Positions 52,307 through 61,699 of a stretch of DNA of 64,000 nt are shown one piece after another. The notes beneath the pieces are model-generated. The model had not been told where the DNA came from and searched no databases. It worked only from the letters and a program-made list of their open reading frames with translations. Origin of the DNA: Alphaproteobacteria bacterium (GTDB lineage: Bacteria > Myxococcota_A > UBA796 > GCA-2862545). The first letter of the stretch is position 1; each line of letters starts with the position of its first letter. The translations under genes were made by a program, and so were the position numbers. The stretch spans positions 62,001 to 126,000 of the forward strand of contig JACKEO010000012.1 in the NCBI GenBank assembly GCA_020632955.1, in the 5' to 3' direction.

Positions 52307-53266
52307 GTGGCCGGCCCGGGGGTGCGGCCTGGCTCCGAGGTGCCCACCGTGTGGGACGCCGAGGTGCTGTCGCGCGTGCGCCACCTGCACCTGCAGGCCC
52401 GCGTGCGCACCGACGCCCTGCTCGTCGGCGCCCACCGGTCGCGGCGGGTGGGGCAGGCCATCGAGTTCGCCGACTACCAGGAATACGTCGCGGGCATGGA
52501 TCTGCGCCGGCTGGACTGGCGCGTGATGGGGCGCACCGACCGCCTCGTGGTGCGGCGCTACGAGACCGAGACCGAGCTCGCCGCCACCGTGGTGCTCGAC
52601 CTGTCGGGCGATCTGGGCACCGGGGCCGGGGCCACGCGGGGCTACCCGCCGCTGGTGGGCAGCAAGGCCGGCTACGCCGTCTCGCTGGCCGCCACCTTCC
52701 TGTACTGGCTGCACCGCCACGGCGAGCCCGTGGGCCTGCGCATCGTGGGCGGAACGGGCGTGCGCTTCCCGGTGCTGCCGCCGCGCACGGGCGCCAACCA
52801 CCTGCGCCTGGCCTTCCTGCAGCTCGCCAGCGTGACGCCGGGGGGCACGGCCGGCCTGGCGTCCGCGCTCACCGAGGTGGGCCGCAGCGCCCGCCGCCGC
52901 AGCCTGGTGGTGGTGATCTCCGACGGCATGGAGGAGCCCGCCACCTGGCTGCCCTCGCTGCGGGCCTTCACCCGCCGGGGCACCGACCTGCGCTTCGTCC
53001 ACCTCTACGACCGCCAGGAGCTCACGCTCGACGTGGGACCCGCCCGCCTGCTCTACAGCCCCGAGGGCGGCGCGGAGCTGCCGGTGGACCCCGACGGCGT
53101 GCAGCGCGACTTCCGCGAGGTGGTGGCCGCCTACCTGGCCGAGGTGCGGCACGGCGTGGTGGCGGCGCGCGGGCAGTACCTGCTGGCCGCCAGCGACGAC
53201 GACCCCGCCCGCGTGCTCCGCCGGCTGGTGCACGGCGGCAGCAGCGCCCCGGGGGAGCTGCCGTGA
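52307..53266 (+). CDS. DUF58 protein (MoxR partner)
   Basis: A 319-residue DUF58 protein with a VWA-like fold. The family core appears as HRSRRVGQAIEFADYQEYVA and LDWRVMGRTDRLVVRRYE, followed by TVVLDLSGDLG (MIDAS-like start). DUF58 proteins are the usual partners of MoxR. GTG 52307 has GGAGG seven bases upstream; GTG 52289 lies before it without a Shine-Dalgarno. Its stop overlaps the next GTG, so it is coupled to the BatA-like gene. Confidence 0.92.
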   Translation: MAGPGVRPGSEVPTVWDAEVLSRVRHLHLQARVRTDALLVGAHRSRRVGQAIEFADYQEYVAGMDLRRLDWRVMGRTDRLVVRRYETETELAATVVLDLSGDLGTGAGATRGYPPLVGSKAGYAVSLAATFLYWLHRHGEPVGLRIVGGTGVRFPVLPPRTGANHLRLAFLQLASVTPGGTAGLASALTEVGRSARRRSLVVVISDGMEEPATWLPSLRAFTRRGTDLRFVHLYDRQELTLDVGPARLLYSPEGGAELPVDPDGVQRDFREVVAAYLAEVRHGVVAARGQYLLAASDDDPARVLRRLVHGGSSAPGELP

Positions 53267-55299
53267 GTCTCGGCCTCCTCGCGCCCTCGGCCCTGGGCCT
53301 GATGGTGCTCCTGGGCCTGCCGGTCCTGGCGCACCTCACGCGCCAGCGCCCCACCGATCGGCTGGCCTTCGGCGCGATGCTGCTGGTGCAGCGGCTGGTC
53401 AAGCGCCTGCGCCGGCGCCGCTCGCTGAAGGACCGCCTGCTCTTCGCGCTGCGCCTGCTGGCGATGCTGCTGGCGCTGCTGGCGGCGGCGGGTCCCCAGC
53501 TGTCGTGGACGGGGGCCGTGCCCGACTTCGAGGGCAGCGGCCGCGTGGTGCTCGTGGTCGACACGTCGATGTCGATGGCGCTGCACGACGGGGGCAGCAC
53601 CCTGCTGGAGCGCGCGAAGGCGGCGGCGTCCACGCGGGTGCGCAGCGCCCCCGACGGCGTGCGCTTCGGGCTGGTGGCCTACGACGCCGCGGCCCGCCCG
53701 CTCACCGGCGAGCTCACGGCCGACAAGGGCCACGTGCTCGCACAGATCGAGGCGCTGGAGACCTCCCTGCACCCGGGCGACCTGCGGGGGGCGCTGCTCG
53801 AGGCGCGCCGCATGCTGGAGGGCGAGCCCGGCGAGGTGGTGCTCTACTCCGACGAGGCCGGGGCGGTGATGGTGCCCCACGCCACCGAGGAGATCGGGCG
53901 GCTGGTGGAGGCCGGCAGCGCCGTGCTGCCCGAGCCGGTGCTCGCCGAGCCCCCGCGCAACCTCACGGTGCTCGACGCCGTGTACGGCGACGGCCTCGAG
54001 GGCGGTCAGGTCACCTTCCGGGTGCAGAGCTACGGACCCGACACCGCGGAGACCACGTGCGAGGTGCGGCTGCCCGACGGCGCGTCCATCGCCGTCTTCG
54101 TCACGGTGCCGCCGCTGGGCGAGGCCGAGGCCCGGGTCACGGTGCCGCGCGAGGCCCGCGGCGGCGTGGCGTCGGTGCGCTGCGAGGATCCCGACCTGCC
54201 GCTCGACGACACCCGCTGGTTCCACCTGCCCCAGGTGGGGGCGTCGCGGGTGCTCGTGGTGGACGGCGACCCGGGCGACACGCCCACGCAGTCCGAGATC
54301 TACTTCCTGGAGCGGGCGCTCTCGCCGTGGGGGGGCCTCAAGAGCGGCGTGGCGCTCGACGTGGTGAGCCCCAAGGGCTTCGATCGCCTCGATCGCGACG
54401 TGCACCGCCTGGTGTTCCTGGCGAACGTGGCCGACCCCGTGGCGCTGGGTCCGGCCCTGCGCGAGCACGTGCGGCGGGGCGGCGTGGTGGTGGTGGCGGT
54501 GGGCGACAACGTCACGCCCGAGCGCTACGCCGAGGCCCTCGGCCCGGTGCTGCCGGCGCCCTTCCGACGCATCGAGGCGCTGGCCGACCGCGGGGAGGAT
54601 CCCGTGCCGCTGGCCCTGCCCGAGGTGGACCACCCGCTCTTCGAGCCCTTCGCCCGGGGCGGTCGCGAGGGCCTGGCCCGCATCGGCGCGTGGCGCGTGA
54701 TGACGCTGGAGCCCTACGCCGACGGCGGCGACGTCCACACCCTGCTCCGCTACGTCGACGGCATGCCCGCGCTGGTGGAGCGCCGGGTGGGGCAGGGGGC
54801 CGTGCTCGTGTGGACGAGCACGCTCGACGACGGCTGGACGAACCTGCCCTTCGAGGCCGCCTTCCTGCCCCTGGTGCAGCGGCTGGTGTCGCTGTACGGC
54901 GGCGAGGCCCTGGGCACCGTGCTGCGCCGCACCGCCGTGGTGGGCGACACGGTGGAGGTGGAGCTGGAGGAGGGGGTGCGCGCGGTGGACGTGCTGGGTC
55001 CGCTGGGCGAGCCGGTGCGCTTCAGCCAGTCCGGGTCCAGCGTGCTGCTCACGCCCGATCGCCCGGGGGCCTACGAGGTCCGCATCACCGACGGCCCCAC
55101 CCTGGCGTGGGTGGCGGTCAACCTCGACACCGAGGAGAGCGACGTGCGCCGCACCCACTCCGTGGCCCGCGCCGAGGCCGAGCTGGTCCCCGAGCTGTTC
55201 ACGCGGCACCGCGACCTGGCGCTGCCCGCACTCATGGGCGCGCTGGCGCTGGTGCTCGCGGCCGCGCTGCTGGCCCTGCGTCCGGGGGTGCCGGCATGA
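53263..55299 (+). CDS. BatA/VWA-domain membrane protein
   Basis: A 678-residue protein. The N terminus is a BatA-type membrane domain (LGLLAPSALGLMVLLGLPVL, then LRRRRSLKDRLLFALRLLAM), followed by a VWA domain with the MIDAS motif DTSMSMA (about 99-105), beta-sandwich and Rossmann-like domains (SRVLVVDGDPGDTPTQSEI) and a final transmembrane helix. It is embedded in the membrane with most mass outside, and it lies between DUF58 and DUF4159 genes with 4-base overlaps on both sides. Confidence 0.92.
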   Translation: MSLGLLAPSALGLMVLLGLPVLAHLTRQRPTDRLAFGAMLLVQRLVKRLRRRRSLKDRLLFALRLLAMLLALLAAAGPQLSWTGAVPDFEGSGRVVLVVDTSMSMALHDGGSTLLERAKAAASTRVRSAPDGVRFGLVAYDAAARPLTGELTADKGHVLAQIEALETSLHPGDLRGALLEARRMLEGEPGEVVLYSDEAGAVMVPHATEEIGRLVEAGSAVLPEPVLAEPPRNLTVLDAVYGDGLEGGQVTFRVQSYGPDTAETTCEVRLPDGASIAVFVTVPPLGEAEARVTVPREARGGVASVRCEDPDLPLDDTRWFHLPQVGASRVLVVDGDPGDTPTQSEIYFLERALSPWGGLKSGVALDVVSPKGFDRLDRDVHRLVFLANVADPVALGPALREHVRRGGVVVVAVGDNVTPERYAEALGPVLPAPFRRIEALADRGEDPVPLALPEVDHPLFEPFARGGREGLARIGAWRVMTLEPYADGGDVHTLLRYVDGMPALVERRVGQGAVLVWTSTLDDGWTNLPFEAAFLPLVQRLVSLYGGEALGTVLRRTAVVGDTVEVELEEGVRAVDVLGPLGEPVRFSQSGSSVLLTPDRPGAYEVRITDGPTLAWVAVNLDTEESDVRRTHSVARAEAELVPELFTRHRDLALPALMGALALVLAAALLALRPGVPA

Positions 55300-56048
55300 C
55301 CTGGCGCCGTCGCGACGTGCTGGGGGGCCTGGGCGCCCTGGCCCTGTGGCCCGGCGTGGGGCGCGCGCTGGGCGACGCCACCCACGTGGACGTGGCCGAG
55401 CTCGACCTGGGCCCGGGCACCACTTCCCGTCCCCAGGCGTGGAAGCGGCTGCTCTACCACGTCGAGACCAGCACCAGCGTGGAGGTGCTCCAGCGCTCCG
55501 TGGTGGTCACGCCCGACGGCGCCGAGCTCTTCGAGCACCCCTTCTGCGTGCTGCTGGGCACCGGGGGCTTCGACGCCGTGAGCGACAAGGGCATCGAGCA
55601 GCTCTCGCAGTTCCTGGACTACGGCGGCTTCCTCTTCATCGACGACACCACGGGCGACGACGCCAGCGGGTGCGACGCGGCCGTGCGGCGCCTGTGCAGC
55701 CGCCTGTTCCCCACGCGTCCGCTGGCCCCGCTGCCCGCCGACCACTCGGTGCTGCGCGCCTTCTTCCTGCTCGACCGCTGCCCGGGCCGCCTCGACCGCC
55801 ACCCCTTCCTCGAGGGGGTCACGGTGGGCAACCTCTGCCCGGTGGTCTACTGCCGCAACGACGTGAGCGGCGCGCTCGACCGCACCGAGCAGGGCATGGA
55901 CCGCCACCCCTGCGTGCCCGGCGGCGAGACCCAGCGCCGTGAGGCCGTGAAGGTGGGCATCAACCTGCTGATGTACGCGCTCACGGCCAACTACAAGAAC
56001 GACCAGGCGCACGTGCGCCAGCTCATGCTCGACCGGCGCCTCAAGTGA
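55296..56048 (+). CDS. DUF4159 protein with Tat-like signal
   Basis: A 250-residue exported protein. The N terminus has RRRDVLGGLGALALWPGVG, a twin-arginine-type signal. The DUF4159 core follows: FEHPFCVLLGTGGFDAVSDK and LSQFLDYGGFLFIDDTTG, then HPFLEG and GINLLMYALT near the end. DUF4159 genes typically lie in MoxR/BatA operons. Both ends overlap neighbours by 4 bases. Confidence 0.92.
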   Translation: MTWRRRDVLGGLGALALWPGVGRALGDATHVDVAELDLGPGTTSRPQAWKRLLYHVETSTSVEVLQRSVVVTPDGAELFEHPFCVLLGTGGFDAVSDKGIEQLSQFLDYGGFLFIDDTTGDDASGCDAAVRRLCSRLFPTRPLAPLPADHSVLRAFFLLDRCPGRLDRHPFLEGVTVGNLCPVVYCRNDVSGALDRTEQGMDRHPCVPGGETQRREAVKVGINLLMYALTANYKNDQAHVRQLMLDRRLK

Positions 56049-58285
56049 TGGCCTGGCTGCTGGGTGGCGAGCTGGGCCCGTCGGGCTCGCTGAGCTGGAC
56101 CTCGCCCGACTGGGTGGTGGTGGTGGCCGCCGCCGTGGCGCTGCTGGCCTTCGCCGCCAGCGTGCGGGGCAGCCGGCCGCTGGGTGCGCGGGTGGCCGAG
56201 GGCGTGGCCTTCGCGCTGGCCCTGCTGGGCCTCGTGGTGGCGCTGGCGCGGCCGGTGTGGGTGGAGGAGGAGGGCCGCACGGTGCCCGGCCGCCTCGCGG
56301 TGGTGGTGGACGCCAGCGCGTCGATGGCGGTGCGCGAGGGGGCCGGTGCCCGATCGGATGCGGCCCGCGCCCTGCTCGACCGGGTGCTGGCCGAGGGCGA
56401 CGACGTCGACGTCTTCCACCTGGGCGACGGGCTGTCGGCGGGTCCGCCCACGGCCTTCGACCTGCCGGGCACCGATCTCGAGTCCGCGCTGCGGGCCCTG
56501 GGCGACCGCTACGCGGGCGAGAAGCTGGCCGGGGTGGTGGTGATCACCGACGGCCTCGACCGCGGGCCCCTGCGGCGCTCCTGGCTGCGCGGCGGCGATC
56601 CGGTGCCGCCCAAGCTGCCCGGGCCGCTCACGCTGTTCGGGGTGGGCCAGACGGGGGCCACGAAGGACCTGGCGGTGCGCTGGGTGGACGCCGGCGGCTA
56701 CGCCTACGTGCACACCCCCTTCCGCATCCGGGCCGAGCTGGTGGGCATCGGCTTCGAGGGCCAGGAGGTGCAGGCCGAGCTGCTGCAGGACGGCCGCGTG
56801 GTCACCAGCAGCCGGGTGCGCCTCGACGAGGCGGGGGAGGGCGAGGCCACCTTCGAGGTCACCCCCGACCGTCCCGGGCGCTTCAGCTTCCTGGTGCAGG
56901 TGCCCGACTACGAGCAGGACGCGGTGCTCGCGAACAACGTGATGCCCGTGGTGGTGCGGGTGGTGCGCGACAAGATCCGCGTGCTGCAGGTGGCGGGCGC
57001 GCCGTCGTGGGACGTGAAGTTCCTGCGCCGCTTCCTCAAGGGCGATCCCTCGGTCGACCTGGTGAGCTTCTTCATCCTCCGCACGCGCCGCGACATGGGC
57101 GCGCGCTGGAACGAGAAGGAGCTGTCGCTCATCGAGTTCCCGTACCGCCAGCTCTTCAACGAGGAGCTCGCGTCCTTCGACCTCGTGATCTTCCAGAACT
57201 TCGACTACCACCCCTACTTCGAGCACTGGTCGGCCGAGCTGCTGGGCAACGTGGCGCGGGTCACCCGCGACCTGGGGCACGGCTTCGCGATGGTGGGCGG
57301 CGACCGATCCTTCTCGCTCGGCGACTACGGACGCACGCCGCTGCCCGACATCCTGCCGGTGGAGGTGAGCGGCACCCGCAGCGCGCCCGATCCCACGCCC
57401 TTCCAGCCCACGCTCACCGACGCGGGACGGCGCCACCCGATCACCCGCCTGGTGGCCGACGCCACCGAGAACGAGGCGTGGTGGGGGCGGCTGCACGCGC
57501 TCGACGGCACGAACACCGGGCTCACGGCGCGCAGCAACGCCGCGGTGCTGCTCGAGCACCCCACGCTCAAGGACAAGCTGGGCAAGCCGCTGCCGGTGCT
57601 GTCGGTGTCGGAGGCGGGCAAGGGCCGCGCGATGGCCCTGTCGGTCGACACCTCCTGGCGCTGGTCGCTGTCGGAGGCGGCGGTGGGGCGCGGCAACCAG
57701 GCCTACCTGCGCTTCTGGAAGGGGGCGATCCGCTGGCTGATCGGCGACCCCACCACGGCCCGCGTCATGGTCGACACCCACCGCGAGAACTACGCCGTGG
57801 GCGACGAGGTGCGCATCCTGGTGCGGGCGCGCGACCAGGACTTCGCCCCGCTGGTGGACGGCCCGGTGCGGGTGGAGGTGAGCTCGTCGGGCTGGTCGGC
57901 CTCGCACGAGGCCACCACGGGCCCCGAGGGCGAGGCGGTGATCACCGTGCCCGCCGAGCGCCGCGGGGCCCACCGGGTGGACGTGGTGGTGGGCACGGGC
58001 CCGTCGGCGGATGTGGCGAGCACGGTGTACGCGGTCACCAGCCGCGACCCCGAGCTCGACGAGGTGGCCCCCGACCCGGCCTTCCTGGCCTGGCTGGCGG
58101 CGCGCACCGACGGACGCTTCGTGCCCGCGGGCGAGACGGAGGAGCCGCTGCGCGACGCCAGCGCGGGCCGCACGCTGTGGACGCGCCACGAGGTGGCCGT
58201 GTGGCGCAGCCCGGTGCTGGCGGCGTGGATCGCGTTGTTCGCGGGCATCGCGTGGATCCTGCGGCGCAGGGCGGGCCTCAGGTAG
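56045..58285 (+). CDS. VWA-type / class I glutamine amidotransferase-like membrane protein
   Basis: A 746-residue protein with two N-terminal transmembrane helices, a VWA-like domain (AVVVDASASMAVREGAGARS, MIDAS DASAS), a beta-sandwich, a Rossmann/GATase1-like domain (DKIRVLQVAGAPSWDVKFLR, FAMVGGDRSFSLGDYGRTPL), further sandwich domains and a final transmembrane helix. The GATase fold lacks the catalytic triad, as usual for this family. GTG 56045 overlaps the previous stop; ATG 56048 is in frame directly after. It closes the MoxR operon. Confidence 0.92.
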   Translation: MMAWLLGGELGPSGSLSWTSPDWVVVVAAAVALLAFAASVRGSRPLGARVAEGVAFALALLGLVVALARPVWVEEEGRTVPGRLAVVVDASASMAVREGAGARSDAARALLDRVLAEGDDVDVFHLGDGLSAGPPTAFDLPGTDLESALRALGDRYAGEKLAGVVVITDGLDRGPLRRSWLRGGDPVPPKLPGPLTLFGVGQTGATKDLAVRWVDAGGYAYVHTPFRIRAELVGIGFEGQEVQAELLQDGRVVTSSRVRLDEAGEGEATFEVTPDRPGRFSFLVQVPDYEQDAVLANNVMPVVVRVVRDKIRVLQVAGAPSWDVKFLRRFLKGDPSVDLVSFFILRTRRDMGARWNEKELSLIEFPYRQLFNEELASFDLVIFQNFDYHPYFEHWSAELLGNVARVTRDLGHGFAMVGGDRSFSLGDYGRTPLPDILPVEVSGTRSAPDPTPFQPTLTDAGRRHPITRLVADATENEAWWGRLHALDGTNTGLTARSNAAVLLEHPTLKDKLGKPLPVLSVSEAGKGRAMALSVDTSWRWSLSEAAVGRGNQAYLRFWKGAIRWLIGDPTTARVMVDTHRENYAVGDEVRILVRARDQDFAPLVDGPVRVEVSSSGWSASHEATTGPEGEAVITVPAERRGAHRVDVVVGTGPSADVASTVYAVTSRDPELDEVAPDPAFLAWLAARTDGRFVPAGETEEPLRDASAGRTLWTRHEVAVWRSPVLAAWIALFAGIAWILRRRAGLR

Positions 58286-58633
58286 TCCCGCGGGGACGAG
58301 AGGCGTCGCCGTCGTGTCGGGCTGTGCGCTCCCGAACGGACGTGGGGCCCAGGGTGTGGGGTCGCGCCGCTTCCGACGCGCACATGGGAACCACGGAGTT
58401 CGCGGAGCCCGGCGGAGGGCGCACGGAGAAGACACACTCAAACCTCATCTTCCTCCGCGCGCCCTCCGTTCTCCTCCGTGATCACCGTGGTTTCCCCAGG
58501 CCCACACCCTCCCCCCGTTCCGCGTCGGCACGATCGCCCACCGCGACGCACGCCTTGGAGGGGAGGGAAGGGGGGCCAGCGCTGGATCGGCGGACCTCCG
58601 GGGGATAGCCGCCGCGGGACCGCGGGAGGACGG
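58286..58633. other. 348-base gap upstream of the EF-G gene
   Basis: No coding frame is evident. It contains a 112-base imperfect inverted repeat (58386-58497), a purine-rich run around 58556-58580, and the EF-G Shine-Dalgarno GGAGG at 58625-58629. The EF-G promoter must lie here, but no clear -35/-10 was seen. Confidence 0.6.
58386..58497. repeat. Imperfect inverted repeat with CACGGAG-type units
   Basis: The outer arms read GGGAACCACGGAG and its near complement CCGTGGTTTCCC; the inner arms GGAGGGCGCACGGAGAAG and CTTCCTCCGCGCGCCCTCC are close complements around a 17-base AT-richer loop (about 58432-58448). Units of the CACGGAG type recur in intergenic repeats of many bacteria. It could form a long hairpin, act as a terminator for the VWA operon, or be a small mobile repeat. 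Confidence 0.65.
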
Positions 58634-60694
58634 ATGTCCAAGGCCAAGCCGGGGCCGCGCACCGACCTGGCTCGTGTGCGGAACGTGGGCATCGCAGCGC
58701 ACGTCGACGCCGGGAAGACCACGCTCACCGAGCGCGTGCTCTACTACACGGGCGCGTCGCACAAGATCGGCGAGGTCCACGAGGGCGCGGCCCACATGGA
58801 CTGGATGGCCGAGGAGCAGGCGCACGGCATCACGATCACCGCGGCGGTGACGAAGTGCCCGTGGAAGGACCACCTCATCCAGGTGGTCGACACGCCGGGT
58901 CACGTGGACTTCACCATCGAGGTCGAGCGCTCCATGCGCGTGCTCGACGGCGCCGTGATCGTGATGGACGGCGTGCGCGGGGTGGAGCCGCAGACCGAGA
59001 CGGTGTGGCGCCAGGCGAACAAGTTCGCGGTGCCCCGGGCCGTGTTCGTGAACAAGATGGACCGCCCCGGCGCCGACTTCGAGCGCGCCCTGGCCAGCGT
59101 GGAGCGCCGCCTGGGCGAGACGCCGGTGCCGGTGTGCGTGCCGCTGCCCGAGTCGTCGGTGGTGCTGCACGCCATCGAGGAGCAGGCCTACAGCTTCTCG
59201 GGCGAGAAGGGCGAGGAGGTCACCGTCCGGCCGCTCACCGCCGACGAGGCCGAGGTGCTGGCGCCCTTCCGCGAGGCCCTGCTCAACGTGCTGGGCGACC
59301 ACGACGACGCCATCGCCGAGGCCTTCCTCGCCGACGAGCCGCTCGACCCCGAGGCCCTCTGGGCCACGCTGCGCCGCCTGACGATCTCGGGCGAGGTGCG
59401 GCCGGCCTTCGGCGGCAGCGCCCTGCGCAACTGGGGCGTGCAGCCGCTGCTCGATGCCCTGCTGCGCATCATGCCCAACCCGCTGGAGCGCCCGCCCGCC
59501 AAGGGCACGCTGCCCACCGGCGAGCCCGGCGACGTGGAGATGACGCCCGACGGCCCGCTCACGGCGCTGGCCTTCAAGGTGCAGCTCTTCGAGGGCCGCC
59601 GTCACGTCTTCGTGCGCCTGTACCGGGGCGTGCTCGAGCCGGGGCAGGTGATCCGCGTGGGCACGTCGGACGTCACCGAGCGCGTGGCCCGCGTCTTCGA
59701 CATCGACGCCCAGCGCAAGACCCGCATCGACGAGGCCGTGGCCGGCCAGATCGTGCTCCTCGCGGGCCTGCGCCACGTCACCACGGGCGACACCATCTGC
59801 GACCCCGAGTCGCCCATCCTCCTGGAGCGCATCGACGCGCGCCTGCCGGTGCTCAGCCTGGCCATCGAGCCCGAGTCCACCAAGGACGAGGAGAAGATGT
59901 TCGAGGTGCTCGGCAAGATGACCGAGGAGGACCCCACCCTCACCTTCCGCGAGGACGCCGAGACCGGCCAGCGCCTGCTGTCGGGCATGGGCGAGCTGCA
60001 CCTGCAGATCGCGTTCGAGCGCATGGAGCGGGAGTTCAACCTCAAGGTGCGCGTGGGCCGTCCCCAGGTGGTGTCGCGCGAGACCATCAAGGCGCCCGCC
60101 GAGGTGCTCTCGGGCGTCGACCGCACCATCGAGGCCGGCTCGCAGGTGATCGAGCTCAAGGCCGAGGTGGGCGTGGCCGTGGCGCCGCGCGCCCGCGGCG
60201 AGGGCGTGGCGGTGGACGCCGGCCACGTGCAGTGGGAGCCCGCCGGCTACGAGCCCACCCCCGAGCAGCGCGCCGCGGTGGCGTCAGGCTCGGCCGACGC
60301 CACCGCCGGCGGCCCCGTGGAGGGCAGCCCCCTCGAGGACGTGGCCATCACGGTCACCCGCGCGGTCACCTACGGCCCCGCCTCCAGCCCCCAGGCCCTG
60401 CGCATCGCCGCCGCCACCGCCGTGCGCGAGGCCCTGTCCAAGGCCGGCGGCCTCGTGATGCAGCCCATCATGAAGGTCGAGGTGGTGGTGCCCGACGAGA
60501 ACACCGGCGGCGTGCTGGGCGACCTGCAGAGCCGCGGCGCCACCATCCAGGGGCACGACAGCGATGGCGGCACGACGTCGATCGCGGCGGAGTGCGGGCT
60601 GGCGCGGTTGATCGGGTATGCGACGGACTTGAGGAGCCAGACGCGGGGGCGGGGGCAGTTTGTGATGGAGTTTGATCGGTTTGATGTGATCTGA
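58634..60694 (+). CDS. Elongation factor G (probably second copy, EF-G2 type)
   Basis: Ribosomal translocase, 686 residues. G1 AAHVDAGKTTLTERVL, switch I GITITAAVT, G3 VDTPGHVDFT, G4 NKMDRPGAD, then domains II-V (MGELHLQIAFERMEREFN, ending FVMEFDRFDVI). No str-operon neighbours (rpsL, rpsG, tuf) accompany it, so it may be a paralogue. ATG 58634 has GGAGG four bases upstream. Codon use is core-like until about 60550, then changes sharply to codons such as ACG, GCG, GGG, CGG, TTG, TTT and GAT for the last 40-50 codons, although the protein end looks intact. This suggests replacement of the 3' end by an integrating element. Confidence 0.95.
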   Translation: MSKAKPGPRTDLARVRNVGIAAHVDAGKTTLTERVLYYTGASHKIGEVHEGAAHMDWMAEEQAHGITITAAVTKCPWKDHLIQVVDTPGHVDFTIEVERSMRVLDGAVIVMDGVRGVEPQTETVWRQANKFAVPRAVFVNKMDRPGADFERALASVERRLGETPVPVCVPLPESSVVLHAIEEQAYSFSGEKGEEVTVRPLTADEAEVLAPFREALLNVLGDHDDAIAEAFLADEPLDPEALWATLRRLTISGEVRPAFGGSALRNWGVQPLLDALLRIMPNPLERPPAKGTLPTGEPGDVEMTPDGPLTALAFKVQLFEGRRHVFVRLYRGVLEPGQVIRVGTSDVTERVARVFDIDAQRKTRIDEAVAGQIVLLAGLRHVTTGDTICDPESPILLERIDARLPVLSLAIEPESTKDEEKMFEVLGKMTEEDPTLTFREDAETGQRLLSGMGELHLQIAFERMEREFNLKVRVGRPQVVSRETIKAPAEVLSGVDRTIEAGSQVIELKAEVGVAVAPRARGEGVAVDAGHVQWEPAGYEPTPEQRAAVASGSADATAGGPVEGSPLEDVAITVTRAVTYGPASSPQALRIAAATAVREALSKAGGLVMQPIMKVEVVVPDENTGGVLGDLQSRGATIQGHDSDGGTTSIAAECGLARLIGYATDLRSQTRGRGQFVMEFDRFDVI
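60660..60681. repeat. EF-G 3' end copy 1 of a 22-bp direct repeat (possible attachment site)
   Basis: These 22 bases, within the EF-G codons for VMEFDRF, are repeated exactly at 62763-62784. Homology starts abruptly on the left and fades within about 12 bases on the right. This is the pattern left by site-specific integration into a gene's 3' end, here at the left border of the decayed region. Confidence 0.55.
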
Positions 60695-60744
60695 GGTGAG
60701 CGATCATACCAAATTCGGGTGCAGGTGACGCAGGGACACGGCGG

Positions 60745-61090
60745 TCAGTCGACCCGCGACGGAGCAGCCTCGTGGGCCTGGGAAAACCACGATGCGCGCG
60801 TCAGATCGCCCTCGGGGCCCATCAGGTCGGGCCCGATCCAGGCCTCGTCCATCGCGTCGAAGTCGGAGTCAGCGAAGCCGGGTCCTCCTCGTCCAGGTCG
60901 ACGGCATCGCACACCGGCGCGAGCACGGCGGCAGCTTCGTCCATGCGCTTTCGGCGAGACGATGCTGGCCCACCGCGCGGAAGGCCTCGGCTTCCGGCTC
61001 GAGGCGGGATCCCAGTCAAAACGGGAAGAAGTGGGCCTGGCCACCGCTGCGACCTCAGTTGGTGGAGTCTCGAACGAAGCGGGTAGTGCG
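60745..61090 (-). pseudogene. Frameshifted relic resembling DUF4375/DMP19 proteins (copy A)
   Basis: Read leftward, three frames give successive protein-like pieces: SGGQAHFF and EPEAEAFRAVGQHRLAES (around 61040-60960), then MDEAAAVLAPVCDAVDLDEE (from 60944), then DPGFADSDFDAMDEAWIGPD (about 60890-60830). SGG-x-x-x-FF followed by an acidic helix and an Ile/Val-Gly step is the DUF4375 (DMP19) pattern, and the C-terminal DPGF...DF.AM.EA motif is shared with the next relic. At least two frameshifts and one in-frame stop make it non-functional. DUF4375 proteins include DNA mimics and immunity-like proteins. Confidence 0.5.
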
Positions 61091-61261
61091 GATCACCGGG
61101 TCATCTCGTCCTGTGGGACGTCATCTCCTCGCGGACGAGGGCTTGCCAGGCGTCGACGCGCCAGTTCGGGGCGCCCCACGTCGAAGCGTCATCAGGGGAG
61201 GGCATGTGGAACCCTCGCGGCGTGGGAATTCACCGGGACGGGCGACCGTCTCCTGCGGCAT

Positions 61262-61699
61262 CTAATCCGCAGGTGACGAACGCGTGGACGCGTGGGTCTG
61301 GGTAGAGCGCGGAGATGGGCCTCGAACTCCGAGCTGCTCAGGATCGTGGCCGTAGTAGGCCTCGGTCATCGCCTCGAAGTCGATGTCACCCCGAAGCCCG
61401 GGTCATCGTCCAGATGCCAGCCCGTGCAGGCTCCAGGACGGGCAGGTGACAGCGCGGTCGAAGAGATGGTCAGCGAGCCCAGCGCGCCGACTCGGCAGAC
61501 CACAGCAGCGAGTTCCGTGATCGGGATCTCGTTGTTCTGGGAGGAAGTAGTAGTCGATGCCTCCGCTGAACACCTCCGAGGCGAAGATGCGGAGCAGGCC
61601 AGCTGTGCCGGAAACCACCGCACCATCGTCATCGTCATGGGGTGTGGTCGGAGTTTCGAGGACGAGGTCGTGCCACGTCTCCGGGTGCTGCGTCGACAC
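61262..61699 (-). pseudogene. Frameshifted relic resembling DUF4375/DMP19 proteins (copy B)
   Basis: From GTG 61699 the frame gives HPETWHDLVLETPTTP, then GLLRIFASEVFSGGIDYYF. After a frameshift near 61550 it continues QNNEIPITELAAVVCRVGAL and TGWHLDDDPGFG, and after another near 61395 DIDFEAMTEAYYGHDPEQL, ending at the TAG 61264-61262. Joined, this is a ~140-residue DUF4375-like protein, with the SGG-x-x-x-YF core and an acidic C terminus. It is a tandem paralogue of copy A (shared DPGF and DF.AM.EA motifs), and both point the same way. Confidence 0.55.

Noticed and set aside
60719..61276. A 185-codon plus-strand frame in the decayed region
   Set aside because: Composition is random-like and the minus strand carries DUF4375-like pieces over the same bases.
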